This document shows, in pieces, positions 32,552 through 40,206 of a stretch of DNA of 40,206 nt (the stretch's first letter is position 1; each line of letters opens with the position of its first letter). The notes below the pieces were generated by a model. That model saw only the letters and a list, made by a program, of their open reading frames with translations. It was not told the origin of the DNA and did no database searches. The translations under genes and the position numbers were made by a program. The stretch lies in assembly GCA_026387935.1 (NCBI GenBank), contig JAPLKU010000002.1, forward strand, positions 1-40,206, given 5' to 3'. Source of the stretch: Gemmatimonadota bacterium. GTDB lineage: Bacteria > Gemmatimonadota > Gemmatimonadetes > Gemmatimonadales > Gemmatimonadaceae.

Positions 32552-35188
32552 CTATCCGTCTCGCCCGGGACGGGCGATTGGCACCTCGTCAACGCGTGAT
32601 TCCACTGACAGCTCGGCGATGAGCGCGAGCGCTTCAAGCGGGGTCAGTTGATTGGCATCAATCAGGCGGAGACGTTCCACGACGGGATGCTCCCGGGTGG
32701 TCGCAAACAATCCAAGTTGCGGCGTCTCGGTCATCGGCGTTCGGGCCGATCCACCGGCGAGCGCAGCGGCCAGTTGCTCTCCTTCGAGAATCGCGAGGAG
32801 CGCCCTCGCTCGCTTCAGTACCGCGGCGGGAAGTCCGGCCAGGCGGCCAACCTCGATCCCGTACGAACGGTCGGAGCCGCCAGGCCTCAGCGCATGCAGA
32901 AAGCGAATGTCGCCGGCTCGTTCTTCGACCGCAACATTGAAGTTCCGCACGGAAGACAGCTCGTCCGCAAGCTGCGTGAGCTCGTGGTAGTGCGTCGCAA
33001 AGACGGTCTTGCTTCCTATACGATTGTGCAGGTGCTCACTCACCGCCCAGGCGATGCTCACGCCATCCCAGGTGCTGGTACCACGACCAATTTCGTCAAG
33101 CAACACCAGGCTTCGCGCGGTGGCCGTGTGCAGGATGGAGCTCGTTTCCGACATCTCCACCATGAACGTGGATTGCCCGCGCACGAGGTTGTCGCTTGCC
33201 CCAACCCGCGTGAACACCCGGTCGCACACGCCGATTCGTGCACGCGTCGCCGGAACGAAACTGCCGGATTGCGCCATTAGCACCACCAACCCGATCTGGC
33301 GAAGAATGGTGCTCTTGCCGGCCATGTTCGGTCCGGTCAGAATGATCATCCGCGCGTCCGCCGTAAGCGCGACATCATTGGGAATGAACTGCTCGCGCGG
33401 CATCATCCGTTCAACAACGGGATGGCGGCCACCCGTGACTACCAGCTCAAACCCTTCGTGCAGCTCGGGTCGCACGTAGCCCTCACGCACCGCGACGTCA
33501 GCGAGCGACGCCAGTACGTCGAGTCTGGCGACGCGACCGGAAATGGCCTGCAGCCGCGTGATGGCCTTCCCTGTTTCCCGTCGAACCGCATCAAACAGCT
33601 GTCGTTCGAGCTCGTCTATTCGCTCGGTTGCGTGGAGCACCTTTTCTTCGAATTCCTTGAGCGCTGGCGTCACATAGCGCTCGGCACCCGTCAGTGTCTG
33701 ACGCCGTTGGTAGTCGGAAGGCACGAGATGCGAATTGGCGTTCGTAACTTCGATGAAATAGCCAAACACTCGGTTGTGCCCGACCTTCAGCGATGAAATG
33801 CCCGTGCGCTCCCGCTCGGCCTGCTGGAGGCCGGCGATCGCATCCTTTCCGCCCGTGGCAATCGCCCGAAGCTCGTCGAGCTCTTCACTCACGCCGCCGG
33901 CTATCGTTTCCCCTTCACCGATTGCCAGCGGCGGACGCTCGACCAGTGTGCGCATGATTTCCGCTCTGATGTCATCGGCACCATCCCAGTCCAGACTCAC
34001 CTCGGCCAACTCGCCAACAACCGTGAGTTTCGTCAGAGCTGTCGCGACAACTGGGAGACGAGCGAGCGAGTCGCCGAGCGCGCGTACTTCGCGGGGATTG
34101 GCGCGCCCAGCAGCCGTCTTCGCACCGAGTCGCTCCACATCGCGCACGCCCTGCACGGCATCGCGCAGCGCGCCGAGTGCCGTCGCATGTGTGACGAGCG
34201 CGTCAACCGCTGCCAATCGCGAATTGATGCTGTCGAGCGACGTCAGTGGCGCAAGCAACCGGGCGCGCAGCAGACGAGCCCCCATCGGCGTCTGTGTCCG
34301 GTCGAGTACACTGAGCAGCGTACCGCTTCCCGTGGCGTCGCCCCGCATCGATTCCACGAGTTCGAGATTTCGCCGTGTCATATCGTCGATCGGCATCACA
34401 CTGCCGGGACGTTCGATGCTGGGATGCGCGAGGTGTGAAATGCCCGCCGGCTGCAATTCGCGGAGATACCGAACGAGCGCGCCTGCCGCACCGATCGCGA
34501 GGCCATCCTCCGGACCGAACCCAAGTCCCTCGAGCGATCTTACACCGAAAAGTTCAGTCAACTCGCGTGCGCCGCCGGCTTCATCGAACTCCCATGCCTG
34601 GCGCTCCGTTACGAGGACATCGAGGCCGCGCACCGCAGCCAACCCCGAGACATCGCCTTGGCCCACGACCACTTCCCGTGGGCCCAGTCTCGCCATCGTC
34701 GCAGCCGCATCGCCGGCGTCAACGCACGACACACGAAACTCACCGGTCGAAAGATCCGCGACGGCAATTCCACACAACGCGCCGCGTTGGTGTACCGCGC
34801 CAAGAAACGTGTTTCTCCCACCGTCGAGCAAATCATCGGAAAACGCGGCGCCCGGTGTCACCGTTTCGACCACGGCGCGCCGCACAATTCCTTTGGCGAA
34901 CTTCGGATCCTCCACCTGCTCGCAGACGGCGACACGATATCCCTGCTGCACCAGTCGGCGCAGGTATTCGTTGGCGGCCCGCACGGGTACCCCAGCAAGT
35001 GGAACCGCTGCCGCCCCTCCGTTATTGCGTGAGGTCAGCGTGAGGCCCAACACGCGCGCAGCCGTCTCCGCATCGTCGTAGAACATCTCGAAAAAATCGC
35101 CCATGCGAAAAAAGAGAATCGCGTCGCGGTGTCGCGACTTGATCTCCTGGTACTGCTGCATCAGCGGGGTGATCGTGGCCGCGCTCAT
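32552..35188 (-). CDS. mutS: DNA mismatch repair protein MutS
   Basis: 878 residues from ATG 35188, which overlaps the stop of the SPOR gene (ATGA); the open frame to 35401 is rejected. Mismatch-reading Phe-x-Glu in GDFFEMF (32-34), connector, lever and clamp domains, then the ATPase with Walker A GPNMAGKSTI, STFMVEMSETS, Walker B DEIGRGTSTWDG, and the FATHYHEL histidine. The C-terminal helix-turn-helix is present. It recognises base mispairs and recruits MutL. Complete and normal length. Confidence 0.97.
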   Translation of the reverse strand: MSAATITPLMQQYQEIKSRHRDAILFFRMGDFFEMFYDDAETAARVLGLTLTSRNNGGAAAVPLAGVPVRAANEYLRRLVQQGYRVAVCEQVEDPKFAKGIVRRAVVETVTPGAAFSDDLLDGGRNTFLGAVHQRGALCGIAVADLSTGEFRVSCVDAGDAAATMARLGPREVVVGQGDVSGLAAVRGLDVLVTERQAWEFDEAGGARELTELFGVRSLEGLGFGPEDGLAIGAAGALVRYLRELQPAGISHLAHPSIERPGSVMPIDDMTRRNLELVESMRGDATGSGTLLSVLDRTQTPMGARLLRARLLAPLTSLDSINSRLAAVDALVTHATALGALRDAVQGVRDVERLGAKTAAGRANPREVRALGDSLARLPVVATALTKLTVVGELAEVSLDWDGADDIRAEIMRTLVERPPLAIGEGETIAGGVSEELDELRAIATGGKDAIAGLQQAERERTGISSLKVGHNRVFGYFIEVTNANSHLVPSDYQRRQTLTGAERYVTPALKEFEEKVLHATERIDELERQLFDAVRRETGKAITRLQAISGRVARLDVLASLADVAVREGYVRPELHEGFELVVTGGRHPVVERMMPREQFIPNDVALTADARMIILTGPNMAGKSTILRQIGLVVLMAQSGSFVPATRARIGVCDRVFTRVGASDNLVRGQSTFMVEMSETSSILHTATARSLVLLDEIGRGTSTWDGVSIAWAVSEHLHNRIGSKTVFATHYHELTQLADELSSVRNFNVAVEERAGDIRFLHALRPGGSDRSYGIEVGRLAGLPAAVLKRARALLAILEGEQLAAALAGGSARTPMTETPQLGLFATTREHPVVERLRLIDANQLTPLEALALIAELSVESRVDEVPIARPGRDG

Positions 35189-36171
35189 GGGCGCTCTGCC
35201 TCGACGATCATCGCCGACGTGTTTTCGGCTTTCAGTTTGGCGGCGATCTCCGTCGCCTCGGCGCGCGACGAAAAGCGTCCGATTCGGACCCGGTACGGCT
35301 TGTCCCCAAATATCCTCGCCGCGTATCCCCGCGCCTTGAGTCGTGCCTCGAGGCGCAAGGCGTCTCCTCGCACGACATACGCGGCCACTTGAACCGTCCA
35401 TGCCCGGTCCGCCAAAACGGTCGGCTTTGCGGATGCGGTGGGTTTGGGGGATGGGCGCGCGGGCATTCGGGAAGGTGTTCGCGACGGCGGCGGTGGTGAA
35501 TCAGCCCTGGGCGCGTGTGCTGTCTCGCTTGGGACCGGCGCGGCCTCATGGGCCTGAGCGCAGCGTCTGCCCGAATAAACCAGCTGGTTGGTCAGTTCAA
35601 TATTGGACGGCGATACGTGAGCCAGTGCTGAGTCGAGCGCAGCACAGCCGGGCAGAACAGCGCCGTCGTCAAACAGCATCTGCGCTAACTGCTGCGCGCC
35701 TTTTACGCCCCGATCCGTCGTCAGGTGGTCTCGAACCAGCCGTTCCAAATGGCGGCGTGCTGACGCGCGGTCTCCAGCCCGCACCTCTCCATCGGCAAGT
35801 CGAACCAATGCATCTTCCATGCGCGCCGACATCGGGAACTCGACGACGAGTCGCAGGAGATCTGTTCGCGCGCTGTCGGCTGCCGGCCGGGTAGTTGCGC
35901 GCCAATAGAGCGCTTCACCGAAGCGCCGGTCGAGCGTTGGTGTGGAGGCGAGCACCGAATCGGCAAGGCGTCGAAGCGCGAGGCCTTCTCCCGACGCGCT
36001 CAGCCGCGCCATCCGCTCGACCACAGAGTCCGCCGTGACCTGCTGAGACCCGAGCGGCGCCGCCACCGCGGCTCCACACACGAGGCTGAGTAGGAGGCGA
36101 CACGCGCTGATCGTCCTGGCCGGTGGCACGCTCAACCGCCTCACGCGGCTCGCGTACGGTGTTGGTGGCAC
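35185..36171 (-). CDS. Exported SPOR-domain protein with TPR-like N-terminus
   Basis: 328 residues. Signal peptide (ACRLLLSLVCGAAVAAPLGSQQ), then about 170 residues of helical repeats like tetratricopeptide/outer-membrane assembly lipoproteins (LRRLADSVLAS, ARRHLERLV). A Pro/Ser-rich linker (about 225-252) precedes a SPOR domain (WTVQVAAYVVRGDALRLEARL to the end), which binds denuded peptidoglycan at division sites. It probably works in the periplasm at the septum or cell wall. Overlaps holA upstream by 31 bases and mutS downstream by 4. Confidence 0.85.
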   Translation of the reverse strand: MPPTPYASRVRRLSVPPARTISACRLLLSLVCGAAVAAPLGSQQVTADSVVERMARLSASGEGLALRRLADSVLASTPTLDRRFGEALYWRATTRPAADSARTDLLRLVVEFPMSARMEDALVRLADGEVRAGDRASARRHLERLVRDHLTTDRGVKGAQQLAQMLFDDGAVLPGCAALDSALAHVSPSNIELTNQLVYSGRRCAQAHEAAPVPSETAHAPRADSPPPPSRTPSRMPARPSPKPTASAKPTVLADRAWTVQVAAYVVRGDALRLEARLKARGYAARIFGDKPYRVRIGRFSSRAEATEIAAKLKAENTSAMIVEAERP

Positions 36172-37193
36172 ATCGTCAGCATGAGCGTGGCCAGAGATTG
36201 TTCGTCACTCGAAAGCGTCGATTCCTTCATGGAACCATCGGCTTCATGCAGCAACGCGAGCGCACGCGCAACTGCCAGTTCATCCCAACGGTCGGCGTGC
36301 TTGGTCCACGCGGAAATCGCCTCACCCCATGGTCGACCAACAACAGAGGACCGGCCTTCACCCAGCATGGCAAAAAGTTCCTGTCCAATCTGGCGCGGCC
36401 CCGTTCTGTTCCGTCGCGCGACCAACACCTGGCCAATCCCCAGCATGTGCGTCGTCAACGCCATCACGAGCGAAACCCCGGTGGTCTTCGGCTGCGACAA
36501 CACCAACTCAACCAGACTCGCCGCGCGTACACCATCGCGCGCGCAAACCGCGTCCAAGAGATCTTCCATCGTCTCGCCAGCGCGCACGCCAACAATCGCG
36601 TTGACGGCCTCAACGCCGATGCAGCGGCCTTCCGTGTAATCGCGAAGTTTTCTCAGCTCTCCGTCAATCAGGGCAAGATCAGACCCGGTCGCGCGCACCA
36701 ACAATCGCGCGGCCTCGTCCTCGATCTCGGCCTGGACAGACGACGCGCGCATCAGCGTCCACTTGATCGTTTCGTCTTCGGTGAGCTGCTTCATCTCGAC
36801 CGCACTCACACGGTCCATCAAATCACTGTCCACCTTCCAGCCCGCTGCGGCAACGAGGACCAGCACCGTGTCGGTGGCCGGGTTCTTGAGGTAGCGGTCC
36901 AGTGCCACGCGCGGATCCTTTTTCAGCGCGCCAATGTCACGAAGTACAACGACGCGGCGAGCCGCCATGAGGGGCAGGCCGTCGAGCGCGACAGAAAGTC
37001 GCCCCGCCTCGACTTCTGCGGCGCGAAGTTGCTCGAAATTGAAGTCGCGCGTTGCCGGTTCTGCCAGTCGATCAACGAGTTCCTTGACCTTCTCTTCCTT
37101 CAGGAAATCGTTGTCGCCATGGAGCAGGTAAACGGCATCTGGCGTGCCTTGTTCGAGAGCGGCTTTAAAGGCGCGCATGGCCACCTGCGGCAT
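36141..37193 (-). CDS. holA: DNA polymerase III subunit delta
   Basis: 350 residues. N-terminal AAA-like domain starts AVYLLHGDNDFLKEEKVKELVDR and has LPLMAARRVVVLRDIGAL; the middle LLVRATGSDLALIDGELRKLRDY and the C-terminal collar helices match HolA. It is the wrench that opens the sliding clamp in the clamp loader. ATG 37193, or ATG five codons later with AGGTGG just upstream. The upstream anti-sigma frame runs 94 bases into this gene. Confidence 0.9.
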   Translation of the reverse strand: MPQVAMRAFKAALEQGTPDAVYLLHGDNDFLKEEKVKELVDRLAEPATRDFNFEQLRAAEVEAGRLSVALDGLPLMAARRVVVLRDIGALKKDPRVALDRYLKNPATDTVLVLVAAAGWKVDSDLMDRVSAVEMKQLTEDETIKWTLMRASSVQAEIEDEAARLLVRATGSDLALIDGELRKLRDYTEGRCIGVEAVNAIVGVRAGETMEDLLDAVCARDGVRAASLVELVLSQPKTTGVSLVMALTTHMLGIGQVLVARRNRTGPRQIGQELFAMLGEGRSSVVGRPWGEAISAWTKHADRWDELAVARALALLHEADGSMKESTLSSDEQSLATLMLTMCHQHRTRAA

Positions 37194-37441
37194 GGCTCAA
37201 ATATAGCGCCACGCGGCCGCCCGGCCGCCTCCAGTCGTTTCGCAAGCGCCGCATAGAATCCGCGTGAAGGCGCAATCGGGCGTATCGCCGCACAAGCCAT
37301 CAAACCGCGGCGAAGCGTCACATGCAACCGGCCGCACGATTCGCATTGCGCAGCATGCGCTTCCGCCTCATCGCGCATCGCCGCCGGCAACGTGCCGTCG
37401 GTGAATTCGAGGTGATGGTGTCGGAAGTCGTAGCAGGTCAT
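37100..37441 (-). CDS. Zinc-binding anti-sigma factor, probably truncated
   Basis: 113 residues. HAAQCESCGRL gives the His-x3-Cys-x2-Cys of ZAS/zf-HC2 anti-sigma domains (His29, Cys33, Cys36), preceded by LEFTDGTLPAAMRDEAEAH. It should bind the ECF sigma factor encoded 93 bases upstream. There is no transmembrane helix. The last 31 codons lie inside holA in another frame and look like frame noise (Cys, Pro and Ser-rich), so the true end may have been lost by frameshift or deletion. Confidence 0.75.
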   Translation of the reverse strand: MTCYDFRHHHLEFTDGTLPAAMRDEAEAHAAQCESCGRLHVTLRRGLMACAAIRPIAPSRGFYAALAKRLEAAGRPRGAIFEPCRRWPCAPLKPLSNKARQMPFTCSMATTIS

Positions 37442-37534
37442 GCGGCAGCCGTGCGCGGGCGAGGATAGGCGTGAACTGCCTACCCCAGCCGCAATCGCGA
37501 GGTTCCCACTCCCCAGCCACCGGGACCCCGCCGA

Positions 37535-38176
37535 CTATCGCAACGACGGCTCGATGATCTCCGCAAACGCGTTGCGCGCCCGGTTCAGTCGCGACTTCAC
37601 CGTTCCCAGGTTGCAGTGCGTGATCTCGGCAATCTCCTCATAGGAGCGGCCTTCCAGCTCGCGCAGCACGAACACGTCCCGATGATGCGCCGGCAGCTTG
37701 GCAACAGACTCCTGCACGGCCTCGCGCAGGTGCTTCTGTCGAAACTCTTCATCGGGCTGCGCATCCGTGTCTTCGAACTCGAGCGGGCGTTCCTCGTCGT
37801 CCCACTGCGGGGCGAGCGTGGTAAACAACACCAGCGGACTGCGTGCGCGATTGCGCAGCTCATTCTTCGCCAGATTCGACGCGATCGTATAGATCCAGGT
37901 TGAGAACTTCTTCGACCGGTCAAATCGTGCAAGGTGGCGATGCACGCGGATGAAAGCCTCCTGAACGAGGTCCTCAGACCGCTCGCGATCACCGACAATT
38001 CGGTAGACGAAATTCAGCAACCTCACCTGATAGCGCTCGACAATGATGTCGAACGCGCGTGTCTCACCATTGAGGTGCGCCTTCACGAGGCTCGAATCGT
38101 CGAGCGCCTGGAGTTCAGCGCGCGGAACGAGGATGACCTTCGTGGCCTGCTGGGTGCGTGCGGTCGCCTGTACCAT
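37535..38176 (-). CDS. ECF sigma factor, RpoE-like
   Basis: 213 residues with region 2 (AFDIIVERYQVRLLNFVYRIVGDRERSEDLVQEAFIRVHRHLARFD) and region 4 (LPAHHRDVFVLRELEGRSYEEIAEITHCNLGTVKSRLNRARNAF). An acidic linker of about 30 residues joins them. ATG 38176 has AGGAGG eight bases upstream. It heads the minus-strand gene run and is followed by its zinc anti-sigma factor. The group resembles RpoE/SigW-type envelope stress sigma factors. The regulon is unknown. Confidence 0.93.
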   Translation of the reverse strand: MVQATARTQQATKVILVPRAELQALDDSSLVKAHLNGETRAFDIIVERYQVRLLNFVYRIVGDRERSEDLVQEAFIRVHRHLARFDRSKKFSTWIYTIASNLAKNELRNRARSPLVLFTTLAPQWDDEERPLEFEDTDAQPDEEFRQKHLREAVQESVAKLPAHHRDVFVLRELEGRSYEEIAEITHCNLGTVKSRLNRARNAFAEIIEPSLR

Positions 38177-38372
38177 GAGCTATGCCCTCCTGTCGATCGG
38201 TCTCGTGACTTGCCGATTGACTGAAGAGCATGGAGCGTGCCACGAACAATTCCGTGGCTCTGTTCGTATAACCTGTTTTGCTATAACGCTTTACGTTTTT
38301 CCGTTAGTCTTTCCACTATCCGATGATGAGGACACAGTCCCCTAATTGGGACACAAATATTTGTCTAACGGA
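38177..38372 (-). promoter_or_regulatory. AT-rich leader of the sigma-factor operon with hairpins
   Basis: A 196-base intergenic stretch, AT-rich compared with neighbours. GCCACG (38239-38244) pairs with CGTGGC (38253-38258) around an 8-base loop and would lie in the sigma mRNA leader. GTCCC (38337-38341) pairs with GGGAC (38348-38352) and may end the NUDIX transcript. TATACG-like and TATAGC-like boxes near 38265-38285 could be -10 elements, but no clear pair with a -35 was found. Confidence 0.4.
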
Positions 38373-38927
38373 CTATCCTTTGGTCCGGAAACCGGCCGCA
38401 AAAAGCAGGGCCAGGACCGTCTTTGCGTCAGAGATCTCGCCCTTTTCGATTTTTGACAGCGCTTCCGAGAGCAACATCGGCAGCGGTTCGATGAACTCGT
38501 CTGCTTCTTTTTTCGCCTCGCCCTGCCGGAGCTCGGTCGCCATGAAGAGGTGAATCCGTTCATCGCTGAACCCCGGCGTGGTGACAACCGTTGTCAGGTG
38601 CTCGAACTGGCCTGCGGTGCAGCCAGTTTCTTCGAGCAGTTCGCGGCGTGCACAGTCTTCTGGTTTTTCCCCGGCATCCAGCCGGCCAGCCGGAACTTCG
38701 AACAGGTAACCACCGGTTGCGTGGCGGTATTGCCGGATGAGCAAGACGGTGGGGTTCTCGCCGCGCGGATCGCTAAGGAAGGGCACAATCGCGCTCGCAC
38801 CAGGATGCCGAACCACGGCCAGTGTCCCGGTTGATCCATCCGGAAACCGTACAGTGTCCTCGTCCAGCGAGATCACGCGCCCGGAATAGATCCGGTCAGA
38901 TTTGATAGTGCCGGGCAGCTCAGTCAT
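38373..38927 (-). CDS. nudF: NUDIX hydrolase, ADP-ribose pyrophosphatase type
   Basis: 184 residues. Complete Nudix box GRLDAGEKPEDCARRELLEETGC (81-103) with a Pro/Ala approach EVPAG. Preceding RQYRHATGGYLFE and later TTPGFSDERIHLFMA place it in the ADP-ribose pyrophosphatase family (NudF/YqkG). It hydrolyses ADP-ribose or related sugar nucleotides. ATG at 38927. It sits 85 bases after the stop of the truncated MBL gene on the same strand. Confidence 0.92.
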   Translation of the reverse strand: MTELPGTIKSDRIYSGRVISLDEDTVRFPDGSTGTLAVVRHPGASAIVPFLSDPRGENPTVLLIRQYRHATGGYLFEVPAGRLDAGEKPEDCARRELLEETGCTAGQFEHLTTVVTTPGFSDERIHLFMATELRQGEAKKEADEFIEPLPMLLSEALSKIEKGEISDAKTVLALLFAAGFRTKG

Positions 38928-38939
38928 CCGGTGTGGTTC

Positions 38940-39040
38940 CTAAACAACGGCCCGATCGCCCGGACTCGGACACGAGACGGAAAATCCCTTTGCCGAAAAC
39001 GCTGCCGCCATTTCATTCTGCGCAGATCGGTCCGAGTAGG
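38940..39040 (-). pseudogene. C-terminal remnant of an unidentified gene
   Basis: In a frame different from the MBL gene, the stretch ending at TAG 38940 encodes NEMAAAFSAKGFSVSCPSP followed by GDRAVV, which looks like a real protein end. It has no start of its own and joins the MBL sequence near 39030. It may be the tail of a gene whose front was deleted together with the rest of the MBL gene. Confidence 0.3.
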
Positions 39041-39534
39041 ACAGACGCGGATCCGAGAATGTGGCCGGCATCAAGAAGTTCGAGGGTGAGACCGGGCAGA
39101 ATCTCTGTTGCTGTTGCATAGGCAACTCCCCGCATGCATCGCACCGATGCCTCGACGTCGGTGTGATCGTACAACGGCTCCTGATGGCTCCGGTTTCGGC
39201 GCGCGAGAAACTCGGCGTCCTTTTCCTGGATGTGCGCGGAATCCGCCAGCATCACCTGGCACAAATCACGTGTCGCGTGCGTCGTGAAGATTGGACCGCG
39301 GTACCCGTGCCGTGCCAGCAATGGCAGCCGACCGGCGTGGTCGATATGGGCATGGGAGAGGATCACCGCGTCTATCGTGTCGACCGCAACCGGCAACACG
39401 GTGTTCTTGTCGCGAACCTCCGCGCGCCGACCCTGAAAGAGACCCATATCCAACAGGATTGTCTTTCCCTTCCAGCGCACGACATGACACGACCCGGTGA
39501 CTTCGCGGGCGGCGCCGTGAAACATCAACTCCAT
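39013..39534 (-). pseudogene. Truncated MBL-fold beta-CASP nuclease
   Basis: 173 residues, about a third of the usual 450-470. ATG 39534 has GAGGG six bases before it. N-terminal metallo-beta-lactamase motifs are intact: GAAREVTGSCHVV, LLDMGLFQG, SHAHIDHAGRLP (HxHxDH), and DAGHILGSASVLL. The frame then ends in GPICAE and stops; the rest of the MBL fold and the whole beta-CASP domain are missing. The family cuts RNA. As it stands it cannot form the complete active site, so a deletion is likely. Confidence 0.75.
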
Positions 39535-39583
39535 GCTCGACCCTCTTGGGTTTACCGCTCCGCCCCGCGTGCTGGCGGTGCGG

Positions 39584-39760
39584 TTATCGACCGGCTTCTG
39601 CCCGACGCGAGAACACGACGGTCACTCGCTCAGCATCTTGTGTGATGAGTTCCGGTTCCCATCCGCCGCGACTCCGCTCGTTGAGCAGATCCGTAATGGC
39701 GTCTTCGTCCTCGCGGACGCGCCTCGTGAGGCGCACGATGACGGCTTGGTATTCTTTCAT
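39584..39760 (-). CDS. Small conserved-looking hypothetical protein
   Basis: 58 residues from ATG 39760 with GAGG nine bases upstream; a GTG three codons earlier is less likely. Sequence is charged (MKEYQAVIVRLTRRVREDED, then LLNERSRGGWEPELI and RVTVVFSR), and resembles small DUF4177-like proteins that have a Gly-Trp-Glu turn. Function unknown. It lies 49 bases before the truncated MBL gene on the same strand and has a good promoter. Confidence 0.6.
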   Translation of the reverse strand: MKEYQAVIVRLTRRVREDEDAITDLLNERSRGGWEPELITQDAERVTVVFSRRAEAGR

Positions 39761-39784
39761 AAAACACACCCTCGGAAGTTGTTG

Positions 39785-39813
39785 ACATTACAATCGTTAC
39801 AGCTATTGTTCAA
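39785..39813 (-). promoter_or_regulatory. Sigma-70-type promoter of the 39760 gene
   Basis: On the minus strand TTGAAC (39813-39808), a 17-base spacer and TAATGT (39790-39785). The start point would be near 39778, leaving a short leader with GAGG before ATG 39760. Confidence 0.6.
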
Positions 39814-39871
39814 AGAGACCTTCGTCAATTACATAGTAATTTAGCGAACCGAATTCGTAACCAAGACCCAA

Positions 39872-40206
39872 ATGACGACCAAGTCAAACAAAAATCTCAA
39901 GGGATTCTACAGGGTAGCGAATCAGGGAAGCTATGTGGTACAGATTCAAACACGATTCGCTTCAGTGAAACGACTTCAAATTTCATCAAGCGTGTACCCC
40001 GAAACACCAAATGCAGAAGACACGCTCAGAAAAATGAAGTTGATGTTGAAGGAAATGAACAGGAACGGAGATGTTGAAACACTGATGAAACTCAAAGAAC
40101 GAAAGATTCGTTTGCGCGACTTATTCAACGCTTACTTAAGTGGACGCGAAAAAACACTTCATGGTAACGAACACACAACAATCTATAGTGCGCTTCTTGG
40201 TCTTTC
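39872..40206 (+). CDS. N-terminal part of a probable tyrosine recombinase, cut by window end
   Basis: ATG 39872 opens a frame of 111 codons without stop to the window edge. The sequence is AT-rich and Lys-rich, unlike the chromosome. It begins with an Arm-type beta region (LKGFYRVANQGSYVVQI) and continues with a helical SAM-like region (KIRLRDLFNAYLSGRE), as phage and island integrases do before their catalytic domain. Catalytic Arg/His/Tyr lie outside, so the family is inferred from layout only. Confidence 0.5.
   Translation, partial: MTTKSNKNLKGFYRVANQGSYVVQIQTRFASVKRLQISSSVYPETPNAEDTLRKMKLMLKEMNRNGDVETLMKLKERKIRLRDLFNAYLSGREKTLHGNEHTTIYSALLGL

Noticed and set aside
33774-35081. A 435-codon plus-strand ORF opposite mutS
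   Set aside because: It is a Ser/Arg/Pro-rich shadow of high-GC coding DNA; MutS on the other strand has every family motif.
35189-35401. N-terminal extension of MutS
   Set aside because: Overlaps the SPOR domain of the preceding gene and is Arg/Gly noise; ATG 35188 gives a standard MutS start with an ATGA overlap.
36123-37256. A 377-codon plus-strand ORF opposite holA
   Set aside because: Arg/His/Gln-rich with no family pattern; the minus-strand HolA is clear.

Overview
The window is a piece of a high-GC, diderm bacterial chromosome flanked on both sides by AT-rich mobile DNA. Gene content (a plant-type FabI, a PSCyt/VPS10-like BNR repeat protein, a CarboxypepD_reg/plug-like protein, a Zn-peptidase/ATP-grasp pair, an unimodular QueF, tRNA-Phe without encoded CCA) and the base composition fit a member of Gemmatimonadota. 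That assignment is an inference from style, since no rRNA is present.

Left arm (1-about 4500): AT-rich element DNA with an open-ended gene, a strong terminator, a small HUH-like replication initiator, an excisionase-like HTH protein and a small unknown gene. A 149-bp piece of the last gene is repeated at 4086-4234. Between the two copies sits a GC-richer OafA-type O-acyltransferase gene on the other strand. A possible dif-like XerCD site lies at 4412-4439, just before chromosomal sequence resumes. The arrangement suggests a small integrated phage or plasmid carrying a surface-modifying cargo gene.

Chromosomal core (4572-39760). (1) CcdA/DsbD-like membrane protein plus TlpA-like thioredoxin: extracytoplasmic thiol redox. 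(2) 5818-11927: minus-strand amidohydrolase lipoprotein (D-aminoacylase family), PAP2 phosphatase and 2H phosphoesterase, divergent from GNAT, N-acylamino-acid racemase/OSBS and M20 deacylase. The latter three match a known acylate-racemise-deacylate route from D- to L-amino acids. (3) PLD-type phosphatidyltransferase, FabI, GNAT, large BNR/VPS10-like secreted protein, YbhN-like membrane protein, transketolase, MFS transporter. (4) Zn-peptidase and ATP-grasp, translationally coupled; then a MarR regulator with a leaderless-looking promoter. (5) Carboxypeptidase-regulatory-domain protein, tRNA-Phe, prephenate dehydratase.

(6) 38176 down to 28055 on the minus strand is one nearly gapless run: ECF sigma factor, zinc anti-sigma, holA, SPOR-domain protein, mutS, cystathionine beta-synthase, ddl, a QueE-like protein, rhomboid protease, queF. 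Several junctions are ATGA overlaps. The most unusual gene is the QueE-like one: the family fold is recognisable end to end, but the radical-SAM cysteine motif is gone. The neighbouring QueF carries an extra stretch between its catalytic Cys and the conserved Asp.

(7) Right edge: NUDIX hydrolase, an MBL-fold nuclease gene cut off after its first third, a small conserved protein with a good promoter, then AT-rich DNA with the start of a probable tyrosine recombinase running off the window.
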